64,000 bases of DNA from Mycolicibacterium rhodesiae NBB3 (GTDB lineage Bacteria > Actinomycetota > Actinomycetes > Mycobacteriales > Mycobacteriaceae): assembly GCF_000230895.2 (NCBI RefSeq), contig NC_016604.1, positions 186,001-250,000 of the forward strand, written 5' to 3'. This document shows, in pieces, positions 8,238 through 16,359 of the stretch. The first letter of the stretch is position 1, and the number at the start of each line of letters is the position of its first letter. The notes beneath the pieces are model-generated. The model worked only from the letters and a program-made list of their open reading frames with translations, had not been told where the DNA came from and searched no databases. The position numbers were made by a program, and so were the translations under genes.

Positions 8238-8662
8238 CCGAGCTCGCCATCCGGGTGGCTGCGGCGGCCACGCTGATATGGCTGGGCATGGTGTTGGCGA
8301 TCTCCTTCCTGGAAGCACCGCTAAAATTTCGGGCCGAGGGGCTCGAGCTGCGAGTGGGCCTGGCGATCGGGCGCATCGTGTTCCGGGCCCTCAACATCGC
8401 CGAGGTCGTGTGGGCGGTGGTGATCGCGGTATGCCTGGCCGTCGCCGGAGAGTCGGGCCCGGTGCTCCTACTCGCCGCGGCGACGGCCGTGTTGCTAACC
8501 GTCCAGCTGCTGTTGGTGCGACCCTGGCTGAACCGGCGTTCGGCCCGTGTGCTGGCCGGCCAACACGCACCGCGCTCACGCGCACATCACGCCTACATCG
8601 GGTTGGAGGCGCTCAAGCTCGGCGCCTTGGTCGCCCTCGGTGCCGCCCTCCTGGCGGGATGA
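8234..8662 (+). CDS. Four-helix membrane protein of unknown function
   Basis: A 142-residue protein with about four hydrophobic segments (residues 4-24, 52-72, 78-96 and 122-140) and a basic loop with HAPRSRAHH. The GTG start overlaps the regulator's stop by four bases, so translation is coupled. No catalytic motif is recognised. Its place in the fdxA operon suggests a membrane role in electron transfer or its control, but this is inference from position only. Confidence 0.65.
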   Translation: MTELAIRVAAAATLIWLGMVLAISFLEAPLKFRAEGLELRVGLAIGRIVFRALNIAEVVWAVVIAVCLAVAGESGPVLLLAAATAVLLTVQLLLVRPWLNRRSARVLAGQHAPRSRAHHAYIGLEALKLGALVALGAALLAG

Positions 8663-8691
8663 CGATCCATCGCAAACAAAGGAGAATCCAC

Positions 8692-8979
8692 ATGAGCGTT
8701 CTGCAGCCGGCCCTTGAGGCGCTCGGCGACCACGACTATCTAGTCCGGTTCGTGCAGGACGAGGACACCGTTGTCGTGCGCGTGCACGCCGACCCAGCCG
8801 TGGTTGCGCAAATCGCCGACGACGAGCTGCGCGTCGTCGAGGCGACCGCGGCCTACCTGATCGCCCGCCAAAGCGCCGACGACCTGCCCGAGCAGGTCGA
8901 CCTCGATGCGGTCGCCGCCGCCTACGACAGCTATATCGCCGACCTTCACCGCCAGCTGACACTCCCGTCGGCTCACTGA
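8692..8979 (+). CDS. Small acidic protein of unknown function
   Basis: A 95-residue acidic protein starting at an ATG with GGAG nine bases upstream. It reads as a small alpha/beta domain: a leading helix, the strand pair DYLVRFVQDEDTVVVRVHA, then two helices with an acidic stretch ADDLPEQVDLD. I do not recognise the family. It lies 29 bases after the membrane protein and 16 bases before the cupin in one operon. Confidence 0.65.
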   Translation: MSVLQPALEALGDHDYLVRFVQDEDTVVVRVHADPAVVAQIADDELRVVEATAAYLIARQSADDLPEQVDLDAVAAAYDSYIADLHRQLTLPSAH

Positions 8980-8995
8980 GAACCGGGACAGCCCC

Positions 8996-9373
8996 ATGGA
9001 CAAAGTTTCACTGACCGCGCTTGCCCGACAGCAGCTGGCGGCCGCCCACGACGCCCACAGTGGCCGCAGTGCACACACCGTGTACGGCGGACACCAACAC
9101 ACGTTGCGACAAACCGTGATTGCGCTGACCGCGGGCACTAGCCTGGACGACCACGAAAGTCCGGGCGAGGCCACACTCCAGGTTTTGCACGGGCGCGTTC
9201 AGTTGACCACTTCCGAGACCAGCTGGGACGGCCGCCCCGGCGATCACATCGTCATCCCCTCCACCCGCCACGGCTTGCACGCCGTCAACGACTGCGTCGT
9301 GCTGCTCACCGTCGCCAAATCTGTTCAGCGTCAGGGCCAAACCACCTATGACGACGATCTGCCGGGTCAATGA
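8996..9373 (+). CDS. Cupin-domain protein
   Basis: A 125-residue single-domain cupin. The barrel shows as SLDDHESPGEATLQVLHGRV followed by GRPGDHIVIPSTRHGLHAV, matching the two cupin motifs with likely metal-binding histidines (H in DDHESP, then H in TRHGLH). Small cupins of this kind often bind a metal or small ligand and some act as thiol or reactive-electrophile dioxygenases; the substrate here is unknown. It is the last gene of the fdxA operon; the 158 bases after it before the PucR gene show no clear gene. Confidence 0.75.
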   Translation: MDKVSLTALARQQLAAAHDAHSGRSAHTVYGGHQHTLRQTVIALTAGTSLDDHESPGEATLQVLHGRVQLTTSETSWDGRPGDHIVIPSTRHGLHAVNDCVVLLTVAKSVQRQGQTTYDDDLPGQ

Positions 9374-9531
9374 AGCGAACTGCCCCACCTCGAAGCTGCC
9401 ATCGTGACCGACTTCATGACCAGCGAATAGGATCCCGGCGACCACACCGATTCGACGAAACTGTCGTTCGCCGTTCGCTTGGCGGGCCTGCTGGTTACGC
9501 TGGTTGATCGGCTCGGCTTGGGGAGCGGCTC

Positions 9532-11058
9532 GTGGTCACGCTAGACCGCCTGGTGAACGTGCTGGGAAGCTACGGCGTCCAGTTGCGATTTTGCCCGATA
9601 CCGCGATCAACAGAGTTGCGCAGCGTCGTCCTGCATGAGGTGACCGAAGATCGCACGGTCATCGGGGACGTATTACTCGGCATCGGTGCACGCTCGGTCA
9701 AAGAAGCTGTGCGCTGGGCAGCCTCGGCACATGCGGTTGTGGTGCTGACCCGCGCCGGAGACAACGACACCACATTCGGAGGCGCGGACGAGGGCGTCGC
9801 GGTGATGGTGGTCGACCCAGCAGTCACGTGGAGCGAATTGGCCGCCTTCATCTACGGCTTGGTGATGGAAGGCGGTGAAACCGAATCCGGCCGTGGCCCA
9901 ACAGATCTGTTTGCGTTGGCCGACAGCTTGGCGGAGGCCGCCGGTGGCGCGGTCATCATCGAGGACCGGCTCTCGCGCGTGTTGGCGTATTCCAGGCTGC
10001 ACCAACACGCCGACCCCGCGCGAGCGGCGACCATCCTGGAACGACAGGCACCGGAAAGATTGCGGGAATTCTTCGAAGCCCGTGGTGTGTACGCACATCT
10101 GGCGGCCTCCGACGAGCCCCTGTATATCACCCAGGACACCGAACAGGGGATGACCGGACGCATGGTGGCGGCGGTGCGCTCGGGGCGAGAACTCTTGGGA
10201 TCGGTGTGGGTGGCGTGCACGGCGCCGTTAGACGGCCGCGCGCTCATCGCGTTGGCCGACGGTGCCCGCACGGTAGCCCTGCACCTGTTGCGCTCCCGCG
10301 CCAGCGCCGACCTGGAACGCCAGGTCGAAACCGAACTCGTGATTCGGCTGCTGGAAGGCGCCGCCGATGCCGCCACCGCGGCCAGCCGTCTCGGCCTACC
10401 GCACAGCCTCTTGCGGGTGATCGCGGTCCAAGCATTCATCGGCATTGAACGCGACGCATCTTTGCTGTTGGCGTTTGAGCTCGCAACCACTGGGTTCGGC
10501 TGGTCACGGCCGGGCCGCAGCGCTCTGGCCGGCAACACGGTCTATACCCTACTGCCCGGCGAGCCATCGGCGACGGCTCGCAAGTGGATCACCGGTCTGC
10601 AAGCGGCGTTGCCTGAGCGGGTGACGGTGCTGGCCGGCATCAGTGGGGCAGCTGCGGTGGCTGACCTCGTCGCGGCACGACAAGAGGCCGACGAGTGTTT
10701 GGCGCTTCACGAGGTGTGGGGCCGCGGCGCCACACTCCCGGCATACGACGAGTCCTGGGACCACATCCTGCTTCAGCGGCTGCGCACGGCGGCGCGCTCG
10801 GGCCGTTCCCCTGACCGCGGACCGGTCGCCGAGCTTCGCCGCCACGACGAGGCCAACGCCACCGAATACGTGCTGACGCTGCAGGCCTGGCTGGAGTCCC
10901 AGGGTGACCACGCCAAGGCCGGCGAGGCGTTGGGAATCCATGAGAACACCGTGCGATACCGGCTGCGCAAGATGGCCGAGATCACTAACCTGCAACTCGA
11001 CGACCCCAAAAAGCGGCTGGCCATGATGATCGAACTCGCGGCCATCGACACGGGCTGA
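9532..11058 (+). CDS. PucR/CdaR-family transcriptional regulator
   Basis: A 508-residue regulator. The N-terminal 150 residues resemble the PucR sensory region (VVLHEVTEDRTVIGDVLLGI), the middle is a degenerate GGDEF-like domain, and the last 60 residues form the family's HTH_30 domain with GEALGIHENTVRYRLRKM. Family members sense small metabolites such as purines or amino acids. The start is GTG at 9532. The sigma factor gene begins 124 bases after the stop. A decayed copy of the last 44 codons and the downstream spacer lies at 14671-14895, so this gene was once part of a duplicated module. Confidence 0.85.
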   Translation: MVTLDRLVNVLGSYGVQLRFCPIPRSTELRSVVLHEVTEDRTVIGDVLLGIGARSVKEAVRWAASAHAVVVLTRAGDNDTTFGGADEGVAVMVVDPAVTWSELAAFIYGLVMEGGETESGRGPTDLFALADSLAEAAGGAVIIEDRLSRVLAYSRLHQHADPARAATILERQAPERLREFFEARGVYAHLAASDEPLYITQDTEQGMTGRMVAAVRSGRELLGSVWVACTAPLDGRALIALADGARTVALHLLRSRASADLERQVETELVIRLLEGAADAATAASRLGLPHSLLRVIAVQAFIGIERDASLLLAFELATTGFGWSRPGRSALAGNTVYTLLPGEPSATARKWITGLQAALPERVTVLAGISGAAAVADLVAARQEADECLALHEVWGRGATLPAYDESWDHILLQRLRTAARSGRSPDRGPVAELRRHDEANATEYVLTLQAWLESQGDHAKAGEALGIHENTVRYRLRKMAEITNLQLDDPKKRLAMMIELAAIDTG

Positions 11059-11060
11059 CT

Positions 11061-11090
11061 GTGCGTGCTGTCGAAATGCGACAAAGCGCG
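11061..11090 (+). terminator. Hairpin after the PucR gene, conserved in the decayed copy
   Basis: TGTCG-AAATG-CGACA forms a five-pair stem extended below a short mismatch by GCG-type pairs. The duplicated spacer at 14809-14836 has TGTCC-AAACA-GGACA at the same place, so the stem changed by a paired G-C to C-G swap. No T-run follows; it may be a terminator-like or regulatory RNA hairpin between pucR and the sigma gene. Confidence 0.45.
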
Positions 11091-11181
11091 GGCCTGTCGT
11101 TGTCTGGTTCTGGCAAACCCAAAGGCGGCCATTCACACCACCATGGACGTTATTAGCCAATGCTCGGATGTGGAGGTCGTG

Positions 11182-11907
11182 ATGGTCACCGGGGACCGGA
11201 CCGATACCACCGTCGACGGAAGATCCGTCAGCTCAAGACGAGCTGAATCAGCTGTTGACGCAGACGAACTGACCGTATCCTTCATCCGCGACGTCGCGCC
11301 ACTGCTCGGGCCGCTGTACCGGCAGGCATTGCGGATGACCCGTTACCACGCCGATGCGGAGGATCTGCTGCAGGACACCTTGCTGAAGGCTTACGCCAAT
11401 TTGCACACGTTCCGGCAGGGCACCAACCTCAAGGCGTGGCTGTACCGGATATTGACCAACAACTACATCAACGACTACCGCAAGAGACAGCGGCGCCCGG
11501 CACAGATCCCAACCGAGGAGATCACCGACCAGCAGCTGGCCTCACATGCGCAGCACACCTCAACAGGGCTGCGCTCGGCCGAAGATGACGCGCTGGCAGC
11601 ACTGCCCGACAACGCGATTAAAGCAGCGATGCAGGCGCTGCCTGAGCAGTTCAGGATGGCGGTTTATTACGCCGATGTCGAAGGTCTCCGGCGTAGCGAG
11701 ATTGCTGAGGTCATGGGCACTCCAATTGGAACCGTTGTTTCCAGGCTCCACCGTGGACGACATCAGTTGCGCGGCCTGCTGGCTGCTCGCGGACTTCCAC
11801 TCAATACACCGGCGCGACGCCACCGGCGGCCTTCGCCTGCGACCCGACCGCCCCGCCTTAGCGATGCCAGATCCCGAAGCCGACTCGTCGAGAGGGGATT
11901 TCGGTGA
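11182..11907 (+). CDS. SigH-type ECF RNA polymerase sigma factor
   Basis: A 241-residue group-4 sigma factor very like mycobacterial SigH. Region 2 is intact ([31 protein letters not shown], with the -10 binding [10 protein letters not shown]) and region 4 holds [20 protein letters not shown] and [18 protein letters not shown]. SigH controls oxidative and heat stress genes from GGAA/GTT promoters. The ATG at 11182 has GGAGG five bases upstream; longer in-frame starts lie in the duplicated spacer and are unlikely. The tail after region 4 is a basic 40-residue extension not typical of SigH. The usual RshA-type anti-sigma with HxxxCxxC is absent here; a Rv1733c-like membrane protein overlaps its stop instead. 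Confidence 0.87.
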   Translation: MVTGDRTDTTVDGRSVSSRRAESAVDADELTVSFIRDVAPLLGPLYRQALRMTRYHADAEDLLQDTLLKAYANLHTFRQGTNLKAWLYRILTNNYINDYRKRQRRPAQIPTEEITDQQLASHAQHTSTGLRSAEDDALAALPDNAIKAAMQALPEQFRMAVYYADVEGLRRSEIAEVMGTPIGTVVSRLHRGRHQLRGLLAARGLPLNTPARRHRRPSPATRPPRLSDARSRSRLVERGFR

Positions 11908-12578
11908 ACCCCCACGGTCCTCACGTTCAGCATGGGACAGCTCACCGCGGCTCTGACGTCGCCGCGATGGAATCCTTCACTGTGCGCCTACCCAGGTGGC
12001 CCACTCTGCTGCGTTTGGCCGGCGGCGCGCCACTGGTCCGTACCACCGACCGAGTCGAGGCACTGGTAGCGGTGCTGGCTGTCGTGGTGTCGCTGTTTGC
12101 CGCCCCGATCGCTGCCGCCGTGGGAACCGCGGCCTACGACGCGCGACGCCAGGCCTACGCCGAGCAGGCCGAAGCCCGCCACACCGTGCCGGCGAAGATC
12201 ACCGAATTTCATGCCTCCCAACAGATCTTGCGAACAGGCACCATCACTGTGCCGGCACGATGGACGGCCGGCGGCGCCGAACACACCGGGACGATCGAGG
12301 CGCAATCGACAGCCGAGACTGGCGACACCGTTGAGATCTGGGTCGACCACAAGGGTGGGCAGGCTCCCGCACCGATCCCGACCACCACCGCTGCCGTGGA
12401 GGCAGCGATGGGTGCATTCGTGATCTGGATAAGCGTAGCCGGCGTCGCCGCAACCCTATTCACCGTTACAAGGACACTTTGTGACCGTATCCGTTTCAAG
12501 GCATGGCAACACGACCTCGACACCATGGTCGGCAACGGGGACGGCCATGAGCATCCGGGCCGCGCCTCGGGACGGTGA
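11904..12578 (+). CDS. Rv1733c-family membrane protein
   Basis: A 224-residue protein with two membrane helices, about residues 52-75 and 172-195, and a periplasmic domain between them. It matches Rv1733c of M. tuberculosis, a DosR-regulon T-cell antigen of unknown function, through [36 protein letters not shown] and the C-terminal [10 protein letters not shown]. The GTG at 11904 overlaps the sigma stop (GTGA) and follows AGAGGGG; an ATG at 11967 would remove 21 residues. Coupled translation with the sigma gene suggests a functional link, perhaps membrane control of the sigma factor, but this is untested. Its C-terminus is duplicated as a remnant at 14898-14965. Confidence 0.8.
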   Translation: MNPHGPHVQHGTAHRGSDVAAMESFTVRLPRWPTLLRLAGGAPLVRTTDRVEALVAVLAVVVSLFAAPIAAAVGTAAYDARRQAYAEQAEARHTVPAKITEFHASQQILRTGTITVPARWTAGGAEHTGTIEAQSTAETGDTVEIWVDHKGGQAPAPIPTTTAAVEAAMGAFVIWISVAGVAATLFTVTRTLCDRIRFKAWQHDLDTMVGNGDGHEHPGRASGR

Positions 12579-12827
12579 CCGTGCACATGACGTCCACCGA
12601 CATCGCCACCACGAACGCGCACAACGTGGTGATGACCGCCGCCAACACCAATGATTCGTCCGTCCCCGGTCAGCCATGCTGCAACACTGTGCTCGGTGCA
12701 AAGGAACCGTGGGTGACCCCAATCGCGTTGCAGCGCTGGGAATCCGACGGCGGTGCTGTGCATTGAAGATGAGTTGGCAACACCCAGGTTTTCGTTCAAG
12801 TAACCAACCTCACCGAAAGGCACCACG

Positions 12828-14282
12828 ATGACCGCTACGCGGCCCACGCCACCGACCACGACCGATGCCGGCATCCCGGTCGAAAGTGACGAATATTCAT
12901 TGACCATCGGTCCCGACGGGCCGATCCTGCTGCACGACCACTATCTGATCGAGCAGATGGCGGCGTTCAACCGCGAACGTGTACCCGAACGCCAACCGCA
13001 TGCCAAGGGCAGCGGAGCTTTTGGGCGTTTCGAGGTCACCAATGACGTCAGTGCCTTCACAAAGGCGGCGGTGTTTGCGCCCAACACCACGACCGAGACG
13101 CTGATCCGGTTCTCCACCGTCGCCGGTGAGCGCGGCAGTCCAGACACCTGGCGCGACGTGCGCGGCTGGGCGCTGAAGTTCTACACGACCGAGGGCAATT
13201 ACGACATCGTCGGCAACAACACCCCCGTGTTCTTCCTACGCGACCCGCTCAAGTTCGGCCATTTCATCCGCTCGCAGAAGCGTCGCGCCGACAACAATCT
13301 GCGCGACCATGACATGCAGTGGGACTTCTGGACGCTCTCACCGGAGTCCGCACATCAAGTCACCTATCTGATGGGCGATCGCGGCATCCCCTCGACCTGG
13401 CGGCACATGAACCTCTACGGTTCGCACACGTACATGTGGATCAACGTCAACGGCGAAAAGTTTTGGGTCAAATACCATTTCATCACCGATCAGGGCGTGC
13501 AGAACTTGACTCAGGCGCAGGCTGACGAGCTGGTCAAGCTTGACACCGACTACCACACCCGGGACTTGTTCGAGTCGATCGGTCGCGGCGAGCACCCGTC
13601 TTGGACGCTGAAGGTGCAGATCATGGGATTCGACGACGCCAAGACTTACCGGTTCAACCCGTTCGACCTGACCAAGGTGTGGTCGCATGCCGACTACCCG
13701 TTGATCGAGGTCGGCAAGTTGACGCTGGATCGCAACCCCACCGACAACCACAGCCAGATCGAGCAGGGCGCCTGGGAGCCGTCCAATATGGTGCCCGGCA
13801 TCGGGGCCAGCCCGGACAAGATGCTGCTCGGCCGAATATTCGCCTACGCCGACGCCCACCGCTACCGCATTGGCGCCAACTACAACCAACTCCCGGTTAA
13901 CGCACCACATTCGCCCGTGCACAGCTACAGCACCGCCGGCCATATGCGCTACCAGTTGGCGACCGACCCGGTGTACGCACCCAACTCCAAGGGCGGCCCG
14001 CAGGCCCACACCGCGCTCTACGGCGAGCCCGCGGGTTGGCACACCGACGGCGAGATGGTGCGATCCGCCTACACGCTGCGCGCCGAGGACGACGACTGGG
14101 GCCAGGCCAGCACCCTTGTCCGCGACGTGATGGATGATGCCGAACGGGACCGTCTGGTGGACAACGTCGTTGGCCACCTTCGAGCTGGTGTCAGCGAACC
14201 GGTGCTGCACCGCGCGTTCGACTACTGGCGCAATATCGACACTGACATCGGCGATCGCATCGAAAAGGGTGTCCGGCAGTGA
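12828..14282 (+). CDS. Monofunctional heme catalase
   Basis: A 484-residue small-subunit catalase that dismutates hydrogen peroxide. The distal histidine lies in [17 protein letters not shown], the active-site asparagine in [12 protein letters not shown], and the proximal heme tyrosine in [14 protein letters not shown]. The signature [16 protein letters not shown] is present. Length and motifs fit a functional enzyme. The ATG follows CGAAAGG. It lies 250 bases after the Rv1733c-like gene; a stretch of AT-richer sequence precedes it. Neighbouring sigma and ferredoxin genes agree with a peroxide-stress role, though a direct SigH-type promoter was not seen. Confidence 0.93.
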   Translation: MTATRPTPPTTTDAGIPVESDEYSLTIGPDGPILLHDHYLIEQMAAFNRERVPERQPHAKGSGAFGRFEVTNDVSAFTKAAVFAPNTTTETLIRFSTVAGERGSPDTWRDVRGWALKFYTTEGNYDIVGNNTPVFFLRDPLKFGHFIRSQKRRADNNLRDHDMQWDFWTLSPESAHQVTYLMGDRGIPSTWRHMNLYGSHTYMWINVNGEKFWVKYHFITDQGVQNLTQAQADELVKLDTDYHTRDLFESIGRGEHPSWTLKVQIMGFDDAKTYRFNPFDLTKVWSHADYPLIEVGKLTLDRNPTDNHSQIEQGAWEPSNMVPGIGASPDKMLLGRIFAYADAHRYRIGANYNQLPVNAPHSPVHSYSTAGHMRYQLATDPVYAPNSKGGPQAHTALYGEPAGWHTDGEMVRSAYTLRAEDDDWGQASTLVRDVMDDAERDRLVDNVVGHLRAGVSEPVLHRAFDYWRNIDTDIGDRIEKGVRQ

Positions 14283-14400
14283 GTCAAACCATCGCATCGG
14301 CCACGGTCTGCCCCAGGCCACGTTCGAGGCGGAGATCCCCGACATCTGAGCCGGGCCGAAATGAGCGGCGAGTAGCTCAAGGCGAAGTCAAGGAGGAGGC

Positions 14401-14592
14401 ATGCGTGTCGTAGTTGACCGTGATCGCTGTGAAGGTAATGCCGTCTGCGTGAGAATCGCGCCTGCGGTCTTCGCACTCGACGAGGACGAGTACGCCACGG
14501 TCACCGCCGACCCCGTCCCAGTCGAGCAGGAGACGCTTGCCGAACAGGCCATCATCGAGTGCCCGCGCGCAGCCCTGTCACGCAAAGATTAG
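14401..14592 (+). CDS. 3Fe-4S ferredoxin
   Basis: A 63-residue single-cluster ferredoxin of the type that serves cytochromes P450. Three cluster cysteines are visible: C-x5-C in RCEGNAVC and one in IIECPRAAL. The position expected for a fourth cysteine is non-cysteine, giving a [3Fe-4S] cluster. The ATG has AAGGAGG upstream. No P450 is in the window; the flavoprotein at 2958 could reduce it. It lies 118 bases after the catalase. Confidence 0.88.
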   Translation: MRVVVDRDRCEGNAVCVRIAPAVFALDEDEYATVTADPVPVEQETLAEQAIIECPRAALSRKD

Positions 14593-14670
14593 GTGACGTC
14601 CGCGTCATCGAGCAGAAGGGGTCGGGCGGCGCTAGCTGACAGGTCATGAGCCGGTACTGGCCCCGGGTGG

Positions 14671-14807
14671 GCAGCGTTTGGGCATCCGACGAGAACACCG
14701 TGCGATACCGGCTGCGCAAGATGGCCAAGATCGCCATCCTGCAACTGGACGCCGCCAAAGCGCGGCTGGCCACGACCATCGAACTCGCCGCCACCGACAC
14801 CGGTTAA
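14671..14807 (+). pseudogene. Remnant of a duplicated PucR gene 3' end
   Basis: From about 14671 the sequence repeats the end of the PucR gene at 10920-11058: ENTVRYRLRKMAKIAILQLD corresponds to ENTVRYRLRKMAEITNLQLD, followed by a stop at the matching place. Similarity continues past the stop into the spacer up to the shared CACCACCATGG at about 14893. No start or upstream domains remain. Together with the Rv1733c-like piece that follows, it is the scar of a duplicated pucR-sigma-Rv1733c module with the sigma gene deleted. Confidence 0.75.
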
Positions 14808-14897
14808 CCGCGCGCTGTCCAAACAGGACAACGCGCGGCAGCAACGTTGTTCCGTTCCGGCAAGCCCTTCGACGGCTGTCCACACCACCATGGCAGT

Positions 14898-14965
14898 ACG
14901 CAAGGAATGCTCACCGTATCCGCTTCACCGGGTGGCAGCACGATCTCGACACCTGGTCGGCCATA
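14898..14965 (+). pseudogene. Remnant of a Rv1733c-family C-terminus
   Basis: Bases here encode HRIRFTGWQHDLDTW, matching [15 protein letters not shown] at the end of the Rv1733c-like protein (12480-12530), including the DNA stretch around ctcgacacc. It is joined directly to the copy of the pre-sigma spacer, which in the intact module lies over 1.3 kb upstream. There is no intact reading frame for the rest of the protein. Confidence 0.65.
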
Positions 14966-15045
14966 GCAGCGGCCACACCAATGCCAGCACCAAATCGCCG
15001 CCACATCGTCATTACGACCTGTTTCACGATCAAGAGGAGTCACTC

Positions 15046-15621
15046 ATGTCTGCATCAACTCTGTCCTTCCAAACCACACAAGAACGCCGCTGGACGGTAC
15101 AAAATCCCCGGTTACGGCTCAAGCCAGCGCATGGGTCCCAGGGGTCTGTGCAGGGAGGCTGGTGGCCCCGAACCAATCAAATGCACATCGAACTTCCGGA
15201 GTTGTTGGCGGCCCTTTCATCGCGGTCGGGGGCCGTCGACCGGGTCATCTATGACGAGAACCTTTGGGCGCCAGCATCAATGCGGATGGAGTTTCGGGCC
15301 CACAGCGTGATCCTCGAGGGCTCCGGCAACAAGTCGACCAACACACTATCCGTAATCGGCAAGCAGTTCGGAACGTTGGTGTTGCTGGTCGTGCCCCCCA
15401 ACACCGAAGCGGCCGCCGCGCACGCAGCCGTGAGGGCGGCGGCCGACCCCGACGACGTGTCGACCGCCGAACAACTGCTGGAGATCGGTATGCGCAGCGC
15501 ACGGACAGACCAACAAGCGCCGAAGCCGCTGCAGCCCTGTGCATCCAACAGTGGAGCACTGGGACGCCCCCACCGTGTCGTCACACACATCGAGGGTCAG
15601 CCATTCAAGCTGAGCCAATAG
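15046..15621 (+). CDS. DUF5994 family protein (copy 1)
   Basis: A 191-residue protein with the DUF5994 layout: RLRLKPAHGSQGSVQGGWWP near residues 20-42, then LPELLAALSSRSGAVDRVIY, FGTLVLLVVPP and a C-terminal helix. The function of the family is unknown; it is common in mycobacteria and often linked with stress-regulated genes. The ATG follows AAGAGGAG. A second member is at 19452. This copy has an extra C-terminal tail of about 30 residues. It sits right after the decayed module and ends before a strong inverted repeat. Confidence 0.75.
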   Translation: MSASTLSFQTTQERRWTVQNPRLRLKPAHGSQGSVQGGWWPRTNQMHIELPELLAALSSRSGAVDRVIYDENLWAPASMRMEFRAHSVILEGSGNKSTNTLSVIGKQFGTLVLLVVPPNTEAAAAHAAVRAAADPDDVSTAEQLLEIGMRSARTDQQAPKPLQPCASNSGALGRPHRVVTHIEGQPFKLSQ

Positions 15622-15660
15622 CATCCGCGATAGCCGCGTTACAGCCCGTCGGTCATCGCC

Positions 15661-15698
15661 CCTGAAGCCCACCGCGATCGTTGCGGTGGGCACTCAGG
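15661..15698. terminator. Strong inverted repeat after DUF5994 copy 1
   Basis: GCCCACCGC-GATCGTT-GCGGTGGGC is a perfect nine-pair stem with outer CCTGA/TCAGG pairs. It follows the DUF5994 stop by 40 bases and has no T-run. It is probably a transcription end signal. The 278 bases from 15699 to the next gene show no convincing coding frame. Confidence 0.5.
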
Positions 15699-15976
15699 GC
15701 ACGGTGCGAGCGGGGCTGGTGAGCGCGCCGACCAGCCGATCGTTCGGTCAAACAGCCGACACCGAGCAAAGCCTCGTTCACTCGACATCACGACGGCTGC
15801 TTTCCGTGGTCACTCTCCTGCACCTTCGCAAACTCACTTCTCCGCGAGCCAACCCGCCATTTCAGGCTGCGGCCATCACCTCCAATAGACCTTTACCAAC
15901 GCCTTCAAAGTGTTACTAATTCCGCAGAATTCTTCTGCCGCATTCGTTGGCGCGGCTTGGAAACCCACTCCAGGGA

Positions 15977-16099
15977 TCATCCCTTCCGCTTCCGTACAAT
16001 CGGCGTCGACTCGACCGCCTTGGCGCGCTTGGTAGCCCGACGCTCTTTGAGAGATAGTGCGGGTTTTCGAAGACTCTTACCCGGAGATTTGTCTACCAT
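15977..16099 (-). CDS. Small basic protein, possibly with a longer in-frame form
   Basis: A 40-residue strongly basic peptide (SLRKPALSLKERRATKRAKA, ending RKRKG) starting at an ATG at 16099 with AAGGAG six bases before it. Short lysine/arginine-rich proteins with SLKEKRA-type helices occur widely in actinobacteria with unknown function. The same frame stays open upstream to an ATG at 16324, giving 115 residues whose N-terminal 75 look protein-like (QAWLIKRANHRDWHFLFLTY). Either form, or both, may be made. The surroundings are lower in GC than the neighbours. Confidence 0.5.
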   Translation of the reverse strand: MVDKSPGKSLRKPALSLKERRATKRAKAVESTPIVRKRKG

Positions 16100-16359
16100 T
16101 GTCGCTCCTTGATTCGAAGTGCCAAACACCTGTCCCGTCTCGACATACGTCAGAAAAAGAAAATGCCAGTCCCTGTGATTCGCACGCTTTATTAGCCAAG
16201 CCTGGATTTCTATTCCTTGTTGGCCAGCATTGATCACTAAACCCAGGTTGTCGGATACGAACAACGGGGCATCGGCGGGTTGTGCGATGTCAGCAAACGC
16301 TTCGGGGTCTATCAACGTCATCATGGAGTCAACAACGAGTTCAAGTGTGGAGGTGTGGG

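Noticed and set aside
8980..9010. GGGAC half-sites considered as DosR boxes before the cupin and elsewhere
   Set aside because: Only single half-sites, with no symmetric partner.
12575..12766. 63-codon frame between the Rv1733c-like gene and catalase
   Set aside because: No ribosome site beyond the overlapping start and no recognisable pattern; the stretch to 12827 is treated as a leader region.
14678..15310. 210-codon frame crossing the remnant region
   Set aside because: It mixes the wrong frame of the pucR remnant, the Rv1733c remnant and the DUF5994 gene; only the short homologous pieces are meaningful.
15686..15919. 77-codon frame after the first DUF5994 gene
   Set aside because: Starts inside the inverted repeat and has random composition.
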